From DATNPX01 sp036702975 (GTDB taxonomy: Bacteria; Cyanobacteriota; Vampirovibrionia; Obscuribacterales; Obscuribacteraceae), in contig DATNPX010000038.1 in the NCBI GenBank assembly GCA_036702975.1, forward strand, positions 62,001-126,000: DNA of 64,000 bases, given 5' to 3'. This document shows positions 8,667-16,637 of this stretch, in pieces. The position numbers and the translations under genes are program-made. The stretch's first letter is position 1. The number at the start of each line of letters is the position of its first letter. Below the pieces are notes generated by a model. That model ran no database searches. It was not told where the DNA came from and was given only the letters and a program-made list of their open reading frames with translations.

Positions 8667-10826
8667 TCAAGTTGCAACTCTTTTGCCACCCGCGAAATCT
8701 CTATCTGGAGACAGAATCGTTTCGCGGTCACCACTAGGACTTTGAGCGAAACTGTCAACTTCAATCAAAAGCGCCTCCTTGGCGCTGTCTCTCCACGCAT
8801 TCAAATCGGCCAGTATCTCTTTGGCGGTTTGATAGCGTTTACTAGCCAGCAAAGACGTGGCACGTTTGACTATTTCGTTGCCTTCATCGTCAATTGAGCT
8901 AACCACCAACTTCGGTGTCGACTGTGAAATCGGCTCTGGATCCTTACCCGTCAGCAAGAAGTACAAGGTGGCGCCAAGGGCATATAGATCACTTTGCGCA
9001 GTCGCTTTACCACGGAATTGTTCGGGCGGTAGATAGGCATGCTTGCCTACAATGGTCCCGGTTGCGCCAGATTGAATCTGCTGGGCTACGTTGAAATCGA
9101 TCAACTTCAGACGTCCATCCGGGCCTAGTATCAAATTGTCTGGTGTGAAGTCACGATGAACGACATTCTGTTCGTGCAGATATATCAATATTTCACACAT
9201 CTGTTCTGCAAGCTCGCGGACTTTCAGTTGCTCTAATGGACCACTACGAATGACTAAATCACGCAAGTTGCAGCCCTTCACGTGTTCCATGATCAGATAA
9301 GCACGGTGGTCCTCGATGAAGTAATCATCAAGGCGAACAATTCCAGGATGCTGCAAAGATTTCAGGAGCTTGGCTTCCTGATCGAACTTTTCAATCGCTT
9401 TCCGCCGTAGCGCGTTGTCCGCAAACACCGGAAGAATGGTTTCCTTTAAGACAATCTGACCGTTGCCACTAAACTGTCGGCAAAGGTAAGCCGTTCCCTG
9501 CCCACCGACACCCAAGCTCTGCAAAACTTGAAAGCGATTCTCAGCGAGAACTTGGCCGGGTTCCAATGGATCAAGCGTTTTACGCTCGCGCGGTTGATTC
9601 AGCGATTGCAACCAGATTTCAGTGTAACTATGATCAGAGTTTGGAAGCATTGACTGCACCAAATCATGCTCGATCACACAATTAGGCACATTTGCCTCAA
9701 CTCGCTTGAGGAGAAGCCCTCTGTCATCATTCGTAAGACAGGAAAGATTGACTGAAAATCGATTGCCGTTCTTCCGCTCGATGGAAAGAGTTCCACCTTT
9801 TCCTGTTGATGACAATAAAGACATTTTTGCGATATCAGACCAAGCAACCTTCGACATGGCAATGCAAATTTGTCCAGCGCGGAGCACAAATCGAAGTCCT
9901 TCTTGGTCGGCGACAATCGCAGTCGGACGCCATATAAAGCGCACGAGATAGATAATAAAAACAAGGAGCGAAACAAGTAGAAGAGTCGTGACATATGGAT
10001 TTTCGGTTGCGGTTCCGACACTACTCCAAACTTTTTGAATGAGAGAATTGATGTGGAATCCTATACTCTCACCGATTTGCATCAAGAATTTGTTGAGTTC
10101 AAAATTGCGCAACTCAGAGATGCTTGAGCCGCCGTAGATTGAAGAAAAAAACATTGTCCACAGGCAGGACGCCATAAAAAAAGTAAGTAGTGGGCCAAAT
10201 CGCATCCACTTTGATGCGGCGCTTTTTACAGCGTCAATGCTTTCAACAATCACCTTGCGGGAATAGTAGTGCAGTTCCAAACGCTCAGGCGTCTCCATCG
10301 GAGCAGGCTTTATCCGGCGACACTTAACCATCGCCAAGAGAATCGGCGCTAATTTGAGCGTCGAGTTGCGAGTTTGCAAGTGTTTCATCATCGTCTCGAC
10401 AGAATCACTTGTCAGACCGCTCAGACTGAACTTTAAAGTGCCACCATTTTTATCGAGCAAAACAAGTGTGCTTGGCAAGAACTTGGATTTCTTGTACTTC
10501 AGATCTACGCCAACTATGTTCTTAATGGCGATCGAACGAAAGCCGAAGTAGATGTTATCATCATCCATACTTATTCGGCGCTTGAGTAGATCCTGCATGA
10601 AGTACAAAATCAGCGCTGATAGAAGAATGGTGTAACCGCCCTCCATCATCCTGTTTCCCAGGAATCTAAAGAGCGTTCCAGCTCCAATGACCACAGGGAT
10701 GCCCCAAATAGGAATCAAAAAGATCGCCTTTTGCCAGAGCATAAGTTGGGCGACAAAATCTCCATAACACAGGTTCTGAGTAGATCTGCGATTCTTTTCC
10801 GAGAGAGATGCAACGTTTAGCGACAC
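8667..10826 (-). CDS. Polytopic Ser/Thr protein kinase (first kinase of operon)
   Basis: A 719-aa protein. About four hydrophobic segments (near 30-55, 64-80, 210-230 and 280-298) alternate with two PH-like soluble parts. A C-terminal kinase domain spans about 430-700. Motifs: glycine loop GVGGQG at 439-444, K461, H557-R558-D559 with N564, and then D577-F-N instead of the usual DFG. Start is GTG at 10826 with AGGAG seven bases upstream. Its kinase domain resembles the kinase at 5.7-7.2 kb (shared TGTxVGKH and GKATxQSD activation-segment sequences). That indicates duplication of a kinase-plus-WG unit. Confidence 0.93.
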   Translation of the reverse strand: MSLNVASLSEKNRRSTQNLCYGDFVAQLMLWQKAIFLIPIWGIPVVIGAGTLFRFLGNRMMEGGYTILLSALILYFMQDLLKRRISMDDDNIYFGFRSIAIKNIVGVDLKYKKSKFLPSTLVLLDKNGGTLKFSLSGLTSDSVETMMKHLQTRNSTLKLAPILLAMVKCRRIKPAPMETPERLELHYYSRKVIVESIDAVKSAASKWMRFGPLLTFFMASCLWTMFFSSIYGGSSISELRNFELNKFLMQIGESIGFHINSLIQKVWSSVGTATENPYVTTLLLVSLLVFIIYLVRFIWRPTAIVADQEGLRFVLRAGQICIAMSKVAWSDIAKMSLLSSTGKGGTLSIERKNGNRFSVNLSCLTNDDRGLLLKRVEANVPNCVIEHDLVQSMLPNSDHSYTEIWLQSLNQPRERKTLDPLEPGQVLAENRFQVLQSLGVGGQGTAYLCRQFSGNGQIVLKETILPVFADNALRRKAIEKFDQEAKLLKSLQHPGIVRLDDYFIEDHRAYLIMEHVKGCNLRDLVIRSGPLEQLKVRELAEQMCEILIYLHEQNVVHRDFTPDNLILGPDGRLKLIDFNVAQQIQSGATGTIVGKHAYLPPEQFRGKATAQSDLYALGATLYFLLTGKDPEPISQSTPKLVVSSIDDEGNEIVKRATSLLASKRYQTAKEILADLNAWRDSAKEALLIEVDSFAQSPSGDRETILSPDRDFAGGKRVAT

Positions 10827-10847
10827 ACTCTTTCTCCTGTAATTTTT

Positions 10848-12230
10848 TCACTTTTGCTCAATCTCGTGTCTTGTAGATTGAATCAAACCTTTCATCTCTT
10901 CTATGTGTCGTCCATGGACAAAATCATGCAAACTGCCACCAAGCGAAACCTTGGCGATGCCATTCTTGAATGGTGCAATATCTACGAAATTTGGACCGAC
11001 TGGTTGGCCAAACGTATCAATGAAATGTACAGAGTTGCCACCGTCCCAGACCGCAGCACGCCCTTCACTAAAATCATCTACCCATTCGAAGGCCGGCATA
11101 ATAGCAAGTTTTCCTTGCGTGTCAACATAGCCGAATTTGTTCTTAACAAGCACAGCACCAAGACCATCAGAGATCCACGGCATTCCAACATTTACGTTGA
11201 CACCACTTACCTGTGCTGCACCCTCGATGGGCTTACCTGATGCATCAATAAGACTCCACTTTCGCCCCACCCTTACCGCCATAATGTTGTCATATGCTGT
11301 GATGAAATCGTACTTAGGCGGTATTACAATCTGGCCAGATGAGTCAGCTACTCCGAATCCTGTTTTGCCCCGGAACACAGCGTGACCATTGCGAAAGGAC
11401 TTAATCTCTTTGAATTTTGGCGGGATAAGAACATGCCCACTCGAATCAGCCAAGCCGCTCAAACCATTCTTTTTGATGCACAAATAACCATCACCATCAA
11501 AACCGCTGCTATTGCTCATCATCAGAGGTGCCCAGCGTCCATAAGAATCACCGAGCGCAGTTATCTCATCGTAGACCGGCGGCAATAGCCAATGCCCCTT
11601 CGAATCGATCAGACCGAACGAACCTTCTACCGTTTTTGCAGCATACAATTGGCCCAGACGATATGGCGGTTCAGTGTCGCCATCCTTAAAAACCACTCGT
11701 CCGGTTCTATCAATCAGTTCGCCATTTCCATTCTCAACCACGCTGGCGACCCCGTCATGGAACTCACCAGTGCGTGTATACCGAGGTCTAATGACCCACT
11801 CACCCCGCTTATCTATGTAGCCATATTTTCCCGACGCATCCGTTACGCCAGCGAGGCCCTCACTGAATGCCTCGGCATTAGAAAACACAGGCTCAATAGC
11901 AACTTTCCCTTCGCGGTCTACAAATCCATATTTAAAGTTCGAATCAAACCCTTGAACAACCCGCACAAGCTCTACATCATCAGTTAAAGGCGAAGAATCA
12001 TCAAGTCCATAGAACTGAAGAGTGCCAGGAAGTTTCGGTCGTTTTTTGCACGGAGTGAATTTGAAAGAGCGGTCTACCGTTCCCGGGGTTTGAATGAGTG
12101 AATTGAGATCCATTCCACTCGATGTTGAAGCCGCCAAAAAAGCCGTGATACCAAAACAACAAGCGACAATTCCGTGATGCCGAGCCATCCGACGGGTCGC
12201 GGTCTGCTTCTTATCCACACCTTCCGTCAT
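10848..12230 (-). CDS. Exported or membrane-anchored WG-repeat protein (copy 1)
   Basis: About 460 aa, first gene of the WG/kinase operon. One hydrophobic segment near residues 20-40 (GIVACCFGITAFLAAS) precedes about eight WG units (YGFVDREGKVAI, YGYIDKRGEWVI, FGLIDSKGHWLL, FGYVDTQGKLAI). The sequence after the anchor (SLIQTPGTVDRSFKFT) closely parallels the copy at 7.2-8.6 kb (SLLQTEGTVDSSFKFT), supporting tandem duplication. I chose the ATG at 12230, preceded by AGGGAG, over an upstream alternative at 12266. The kinase gene begins 22 bases downstream. Confidence 0.88.
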   Translation of the reverse strand: MTEGVDKKQTATRRMARHHGIVACCFGITAFLAASTSSGMDLNSLIQTPGTVDRSFKFTPCKKRPKLPGTLQFYGLDDSSPLTDDVELVRVVQGFDSNFKYGFVDREGKVAIEPVFSNAEAFSEGLAGVTDASGKYGYIDKRGEWVIRPRYTRTGEFHDGVASVVENGNGELIDRTGRVVFKDGDTEPPYRLGQLYAAKTVEGSFGLIDSKGHWLLPPVYDEITALGDSYGRWAPLMMSNSSGFDGDGYLCIKKNGLSGLADSSGHVLIPPKFKEIKSFRNGHAVFRGKTGFGVADSSGQIVIPPKYDFITAYDNIMAVRVGRKWSLIDASGKPIEGAAQVSGVNVNVGMPWISDGLGAVLVKNKFGYVDTQGKLAIMPAFEWVDDFSEGRAAVWDGGNSVHFIDTFGQPVGPNFVDIAPFKNGIAKVSLGGSLHDFVHGRHIEEMKGLIQSTRHEIEQK

Positions 12231-12544
12231 TAAACTCCCTCCGTCGACCATTTGACACATCCCCACAAGCTCATAGCCAACCGGAAGAGGTTGCTAAGAC
12301 CATCTTAGCTGGCACTGCCGCTTCCCTCAACAGTGGAAACCCTGAATCTCGCAAGTGCCATTTATTGAGCATTTCAAGCAAAACCCCGCGGGAAATTTCC
12401 ACGGTATACCTAACCTGCTGGATTTATGAAATTAGGAGGTGGGTTACATTATTTGTGTCGAGGTTCTCTAAACAAAGACAAAAATAGTTGGCTAACAAAT
12501 GCTCAACTATCCCTAGAGACCACCAATAACAGGACACTCAGACA
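12231..12544. other. Divergent intergenic region, WG/kinase operon versus TPR gene
   Basis: Roughly 310 bases separate the minus-strand WG/kinase operon and the plus-strand TPR gene, so it should hold both promoters. I see no convincing gene, RNA or -35/-10 pair. The 12430-12480 stretch is AT-rich. Confidence 0.4.
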
Positions 12545-12928
12545 ATGGACATCGATTACGAACGAGAAGTACGACAGCTGAAACTAATCGCGGCACTCTA
12601 TAAAAAACGCTCCCTCTTGCGAGAGGCTGAGCACGTTTACAAAACTGTCATTTCTCTGCAGGAAAAGTATCTCGGATTTTGTCACGCGGAAGTCGCTCTT
12701 TCCTGCTATCAACTGGCAGAGGTCTACTCCGATCTCAGTCAATATTCACTTGCGAGACCTTTGTACGCCCGTGCCGTTGAGGTTTGGCAGAATCTAGCCG
12801 CCCTCAATTTGATTAAACCAGCCGAAACGGTTTTCTTCATGGACGCTCTGACTGCGCTCCAAATAGAACAAGACAGAGAAGCGGCCGAAAAAGACGACGA
12901 GGAAGAAGAAGACCGGAACGTGGCATAA
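12545..12928 (+). CDS. Small cytoplasmic TPR protein with acidic tail
   Basis: A 127-aa protein without a signal peptide. Residues about 10-90 form two TPR_12-like units (LLREAEHVYKTVISLQEKY, YSLARPLYARAVEVW). The last ~20 residues are strongly acidic (EKDDEEEEDRN). TPRs mediate protein-protein contacts, and this one could be a short adaptor. It is divergent from the WG/kinase operon. The ATG lacks a strong ribosome site, so the start is moderately certain. Confidence 0.75.
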   Translation: MDIDYEREVRQLKLIAALYKKRSLLREAEHVYKTVISLQEKYLGFCHAEVALSCYQLAEVYSDLSQYSLARPLYARAVEVWQNLAALNLIKPAETVFFMDALTALQIEQDREAAEKDDEEEEDRNVA

Positions 12929-13012
12929 CGGCTCAGGTTCAAACCTGCCCGCCCTGCCCGCTCTCGGTATACGCGCGACATACAATTACAAAGAAGCAGC
13001 ACAGCTTCGGCA

Positions 13013-13087
13013 TTGGAGCACGCCTTCGTTGTTGGGGCAGCCTTTGTTATTGGGGCACGCCTTTGTTATTGGGGCACGCCTTCGGTT
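13013..13087. repeat. Four-unit ~19-bp tandem repeat
   Basis: Units begin at about 13013, 13032, 13050 and 13069, each a variant of TTGGGGCACGCCTTTGTTA. The second unit lacks one base and the first and last differ at a few positions. The last unit overlaps the stop and final codons of the minus-strand membrane protein ending at 13066, so copy-number change could alter that C-terminus. Confidence 0.8.
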
Positions 13088-14133
13088 TGGGATGTTTTAG
13101 GCTTGGGACTAACGGCCGTCGCGACTAGCCGATCATAGACATAACCTTTGGCGATGCCAGTGATCCAGAACGTGAACCACATGCCAATTCCGAAAGCCAA
13201 GGCACCGAGCCAATTGACGAAACCGATGGCCAACCAGAAGAGCAGTATCATTAGCACCGAATCCTCGGTAACGCGCCAACTTTCCGCCATAGCTTTGAAG
13301 GGATTCATACGCTTGTCGATTATAAAATATTCTGCGAAGTCTAATCGGACAGCAATGATAACCCCTGGCACAATGAAAAAAATACAGCCGAACACGACCA
13401 GCACAAATCGACAGAGATGCATAAGCACAAAATACAGAGACATTGTTAACACTGAGATGAAATCGTCTGAAGTGAAAGGTTCATTCCGTGGATACCGCAG
13501 TTGCACTTTCATGCAACCCATGGCAAAAAAAAGAGGCGCCAAAGTTGATACGGCAGAGAGACACAAACGTAGAAATAAATTACGGCTGACTATATCGCTG
13601 ATCAGAAATGCCACTAAGGCTGGTGCAGCCAAAATCAAAAGGAACAAACAATTGATTCCCAGAAATAGGGCCCAACTCTTCTTAAAACCTTGCCAACCAC
13701 ATCCCAGAGCCGCCTCGATTGGCACCCGTTCGACTTCAACAACAGCTGCGTCCGAGGTGTAGGCGCCTGGCTGCAAGGGAGTGATCACGCCCGATCGTGC
13801 TTCCGCTACGTGAAGTTCTTCGGTCGCTCTTTCCCTGTAGTCAGACGCTATGGAAGCATGTTTCATAGGCGCAGTTTCACTCTTGTCAGCGCCTTGAGAA
13901 CCAGCCTCTGTCGACGCTTCTTCCGATGTAGGAGGGGATGTAATAGATTTTTCAGCAGGCAGTTCGAGCTGACTAGACTGTTCAGAGGACTCTTGCGATC
14001 CAGCGGTTTCAGATACTGCCGCATCAGTTAGTGCGTGGCTGTCTATATTTGCAGCGTCAGTTTTCTTAGTGTCTTCAGTTCCACCAGTCGACTCGCTATT
14101 TGCGTTAGGGTTTAGCGGATTCTCTTCTGTCAT
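13066..14133 (-). CDS. Polytopic membrane protein with disordered N-terminus (DUF975/YciC-like)
   Basis: A 355-aa protein. The first ~130 residues are Ser/Thr/Glu-rich and probably disordered in the cytoplasm. About six hydrophobic helices follow between about 150 and 340 (ALFLGINCLFLLILAAPALV, FVLVVFGCIFFIVPGVIIAV, LAIGFVNWLGALAFGIGMW). The VPGVIIAVRLDFAEYFIIDK ... NPFKAMAESW stretch resembles the DUF975/YciC class of integral membrane proteins, whose role is unclear. Its ATG lies three bases after the stop of the GGDEF-EAL gene, so the two are translationally close and probably co-expressed. Confidence 0.82.
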   Translation of the reverse strand: MTEENPLNPNANSESTGGTEDTKKTDAANIDSHALTDAAVSETAGSQESSEQSSQLELPAEKSITSPPTSEEASTEAGSQGADKSETAPMKHASIASDYRERATEELHVAEARSGVITPLQPGAYTSDAAVVEVERVPIEAALGCGWQGFKKSWALFLGINCLFLLILAAPALVAFLISDIVSRNLFLRLCLSAVSTLAPLFFAMGCMKVQLRYPRNEPFTSDDFISVLTMSLYFVLMHLCRFVLVVFGCIFFIVPGVIIAVRLDFAEYFIIDKRMNPFKAMAESWRVTEDSVLMILLFWLAIGFVNWLGALAFGIGMWFTFWITGIAKGYVYDRLVATAVSPKPKTSQTEGVPQ

Positions 14134-14136
14134 AAA

Positions 14137-16095
14137 CTATGCTCGGCGCTCCTCTCGCGATAAAGCAGTGGCGGGAGCAATCTCCTCTGGAACCACTTCC
14201 AACAAAGCTCCCCAGAAGTAGCCCTGTCCATAGTTGATTCCAATCTCGCGCAGCACTGGCAAATCCACTTCCGACTCTATACCTTCGGCAACAATTTCTG
14301 CACCGAGCGACTTCGCCACATTTACGACTCGCTTAAGCAAGCGCTTCTTCGCTGGTTCTTGAGCAATACCGGTAACATATTTCCGGTCAACTTTGACAAT
14401 GTCCGGTTCAAGAATAATTAGACTGTCCAAGGAACTTCGGCCGAATCCTACGTCGTCAATTGCCACCAGAATTCCCGCCTCGCGAAGGGCATTTATTTGA
14501 TCACGCAAATAGGACGGATCACCAGTAAGCTGCGGCTCGCTTATTTCTATGCAATATGTTTTACCTTCACGATCCTCGGGAAAGAGCGAGAGAATAGCAT
14601 CAATGGAAGTGTCTACAATTGTCGACGGAAAAACATTGATGTGAAAACGCATGCTCTTCTGAATATGGCTTGCTGCCTCAACGCACTGCCGCAAGCACTG
14701 CAGATCTACGTTAGTCAAAATATCATGTTCAATACAGACGCGAAAGAAATCGTTCGGGCTTTCAAAGGCACCGTCTGGTCCACGGGAGAAGATTTCGTAG
14801 CCGGCAACCTTCTCTGTCGCGAGATCGATAATTGGTTGGTAGACGACTCTGAAATGCGAGCCATCATTCAACAAATCAACGATATCGCGATTAGCATCAT
14901 CGGAGTCGTTGCCGGCATCACGCGACAATGACACTCTATTCTTGCCAGACATCTTGCTGCGTCTCAATGCAGTTCGCGTCAAGCCTAGTATTTCGTCGAC
15001 CGTTCGAACTGTTTGCGGCAAGGCCGCAACACCAATGCTCGCTGTTATGTGCATAGGTTTCGGCGTATTTTTGAGCGCCGAATCGGAGATCGCTCTGCGA
15101 ATGCGCTCAGCAACACGCATGGCATAGGCTAACTGTGTATCAGTCAGCAGCACTAGAAACTCGTCTCCAGATAGTCGAGCAACGTGATCAGATGGACGCA
15201 AGGTACTGCTGATCCGTTGAGCCATCTCGCGCAATACCGTGTCTGAGAGATTATGTCCCAGATTGGCCGCTATCTGCTTGAAGTTATCGCAATTGCATAA
15301 CACTGCGACAAGCTGCCCGCCGGCTCGTAAAATGCGATTTTGCTCGACAAGCAACATCTGCTCAAATCCTTTTACGTTCAGCACATCGGTAAGATAGTCG
15401 ACGTTGGCTAAACGCTCAATCTCTTTGCGCGACGATGTCAACTCCTCTTCGAGAGACTTGACTCTGTTCTCAGCTTCCGCCAAACGAGGAGAGCCGGAAC
15501 GCGCGATGTACAACATAGTTCCAAGCAAAATGCTAAGCGCGAAAATTGCAAAAATGCGGACAAAAGCAAACACGTTGCTAAGTTCGGTCGCCTTCAACAC
15601 AATCTGTTTAAGTTCATCGGTGGCGGCTGAAGCAATCTCCTTTCCCACGTTCTGAACCTCACGCGTCTCACGAGTGGTGAGTCCTGTTCTGGTGGCAGAC
15701 GCTGCACCTTTCTCCTGCCGAATTGAGGAGCTCAATCGCAAGCGGTCCATGACACCATTAATCTGCAACTCCAGATAACGAAATCGTTCGTTGCTTCCAG
15801 GATCATCGGGACTGTGAAGCGACGCAACATGCGCGCTTACTCTTTTCGATTCTTCGTCGAACACTTTGAGCTGTTCGGGTTGACCAGTAGTCAGATAAGT
15901 CTGATATGAGAGCTGCGCCTCTTTGAAGTCGAGAAGCAAATCCTCGAGCGCCAGAAACGTTCGGCTATGTTTCACGTATGACTCGGTGTCAGCTGTTCCC
16001 GGGCTGATACCGAACATAAGAAAGGCAATGAAGGCGACCAATATTATGGCTGCGCCTAACCCAATCGTCGTTACCCAGTTCTGGGACCGATCCAT
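14137..16095 (-). CDS. Membrane GGDEF-EAL protein with CHASE3-like sensor
   Basis: A 652-aa c-di-GMP signalling protein. A transmembrane helix at about 12-31 and another near 180-198 flank a ~140-aa helical extracytoplasmic domain (FKEAQLSYQTYLTTGQPEQL), typical of CHASE3. The GGDEF domain spans about 235-390, with SGDEF as active-site motif. The EAL domain spans about 405-640. Its signature is EIFSR instead of EALLR, but DDVGFGRSSL, AEGIE and the QGYFWG end are kept. Synthase activity is plausible. Hydrolase activity is less sure because of the altered signature. The ATG has a GGAG site. Confidence 0.93.
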   Translation of the reverse strand: MDRSQNWVTTIGLGAAIILVAFIAFLMFGISPGTADTESYVKHSRTFLALEDLLLDFKEAQLSYQTYLTTGQPEQLKVFDEESKRVSAHVASLHSPDDPGSNERFRYLELQINGVMDRLRLSSSIRQEKGAASATRTGLTTRETREVQNVGKEIASAATDELKQIVLKATELSNVFAFVRIFAIFALSILLGTMLYIARSGSPRLAEAENRVKSLEEELTSSRKEIERLANVDYLTDVLNVKGFEQMLLVEQNRILRAGGQLVAVLCNCDNFKQIAANLGHNLSDTVLREMAQRISSTLRPSDHVARLSGDEFLVLLTDTQLAYAMRVAERIRRAISDSALKNTPKPMHITASIGVAALPQTVRTVDEILGLTRTALRRSKMSGKNRVSLSRDAGNDSDDANRDIVDLLNDGSHFRVVYQPIIDLATEKVAGYEIFSRGPDGAFESPNDFFRVCIEHDILTNVDLQCLRQCVEAASHIQKSMRFHINVFPSTIVDTSIDAILSLFPEDREGKTYCIEISEPQLTGDPSYLRDQINALREAGILVAIDDVGFGRSSLDSLIILEPDIVKVDRKYVTGIAQEPAKKRLLKRVVNVAKSLGAEIVAEGIESEVDLPVLREIGINYGQGYFWGALLEVVPEEIAPATALSREERRA

Positions 16096-16385
16096 CTTTT
16101 CTCCAGCCGGCGGTTTTTGGTCTTATGTTTGCGCGTTTACGACGCTAAACCCCAGACACTCCTATTGTGCCCAGTTTGCCAAACGCTGACTACTCCGCTT
16201 TCGTCCTATAAATCGCGAAATCTTAGGATTGGTGGGACTGCTGGGGCGGGGATCTGTAGAGGATGCCGCGAGAATCTGTAACGTCTTGGGTGCACGATAT
16301 TGAGTTTTGACACCTGGAAGAGCTGGCGCGGCTAAAAACGCCGGTGGGTGGGCTTTTTAGACTCCAACTCAATGTATGTCCTTTG

Positions 16386-16476
16386 GGGACCTGGGAATTT
16401 TGTCAGAAACGCTTTTTGGAAAGCCCCAACTGATGGGCGTTTCAGAAAATGAAATCTGACCGTTTAACCAGGTCCC
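16386..16476. repeat. 91-base nested inverted-repeat element
   Basis: A perfect 9-bp outer pair (GGGACCTGG at 16386-16394, CCAGGTCCC at 16468-16476) encloses a second perfect 7-bp pair (GAAACGC at 16406-16412, GCGTTTC at 16437-16443). A short GCCC/GGGC pair lies inside that. The strand of any transcript is unknown. It could be a small structured RNA or a palindromic repeat element. Confidence 0.5.
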
Positions 16477-16531
16477 GTTGCGCCACATAAACCGCCCTGT
16501 TCAAAAACCTTGGCAGGAAAAGAAAAGAAGA

Positions 16532-16570
16532 AATAAACAAAAGAAAGAGCCGCGCTCGAAAGCACGGCTC
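16532..16570 (-). terminator. Rho-independent terminator of glnN
   Basis: Read on the minus strand, a stem pairs 16547-16550/CG with CGGCTC at 16565-16570, is extended by GCT/AGC, and is followed by a T-rich tract at 16532-16546. It lies ~70 bases after the glnN stop. Confidence 0.8.
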
Positions 16571-16637
16571 CTCCACTCATCAACAATCGCGCAATTCGAC
16601 GCAACGCAACGCGACGCGCCTGGCAGCTCTCTTCTGT

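Larger units (their letters stand above)
16096..16637. other. Intergenic region with nested inverted repeats
   Basis: About 540 bases between glnN (ending 16638) and the GGDEF-EAL start (16095), both on the minus strand. The left part must hold the promoter of the GGDEF-EAL gene. The right end holds the glnN terminator. At 16386-16476 lies a strongly structured stretch, listed separately. I see no credible protein-coding gene; the short forward reading frames lack ribosome sites. Confidence 0.5.

Noticed and set aside
7204..8670. TTG at 8670 as start of the WG-repeat gene
   Set aside because: AAGGAG lies just before the GTG at 8640, and the extra ten residues add no signal.
13013..13087. CRISPR-like array
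   Set aside because: Units are directly adjacent with no spacers and only four copies.
16096..16637. Cyclic-di-GMP riboswitch upstream of the GGDEF-EAL gene
   Set aside because: The conserved core of known c-di-GMP riboswitches is not seen; only unrelated inverted repeats.
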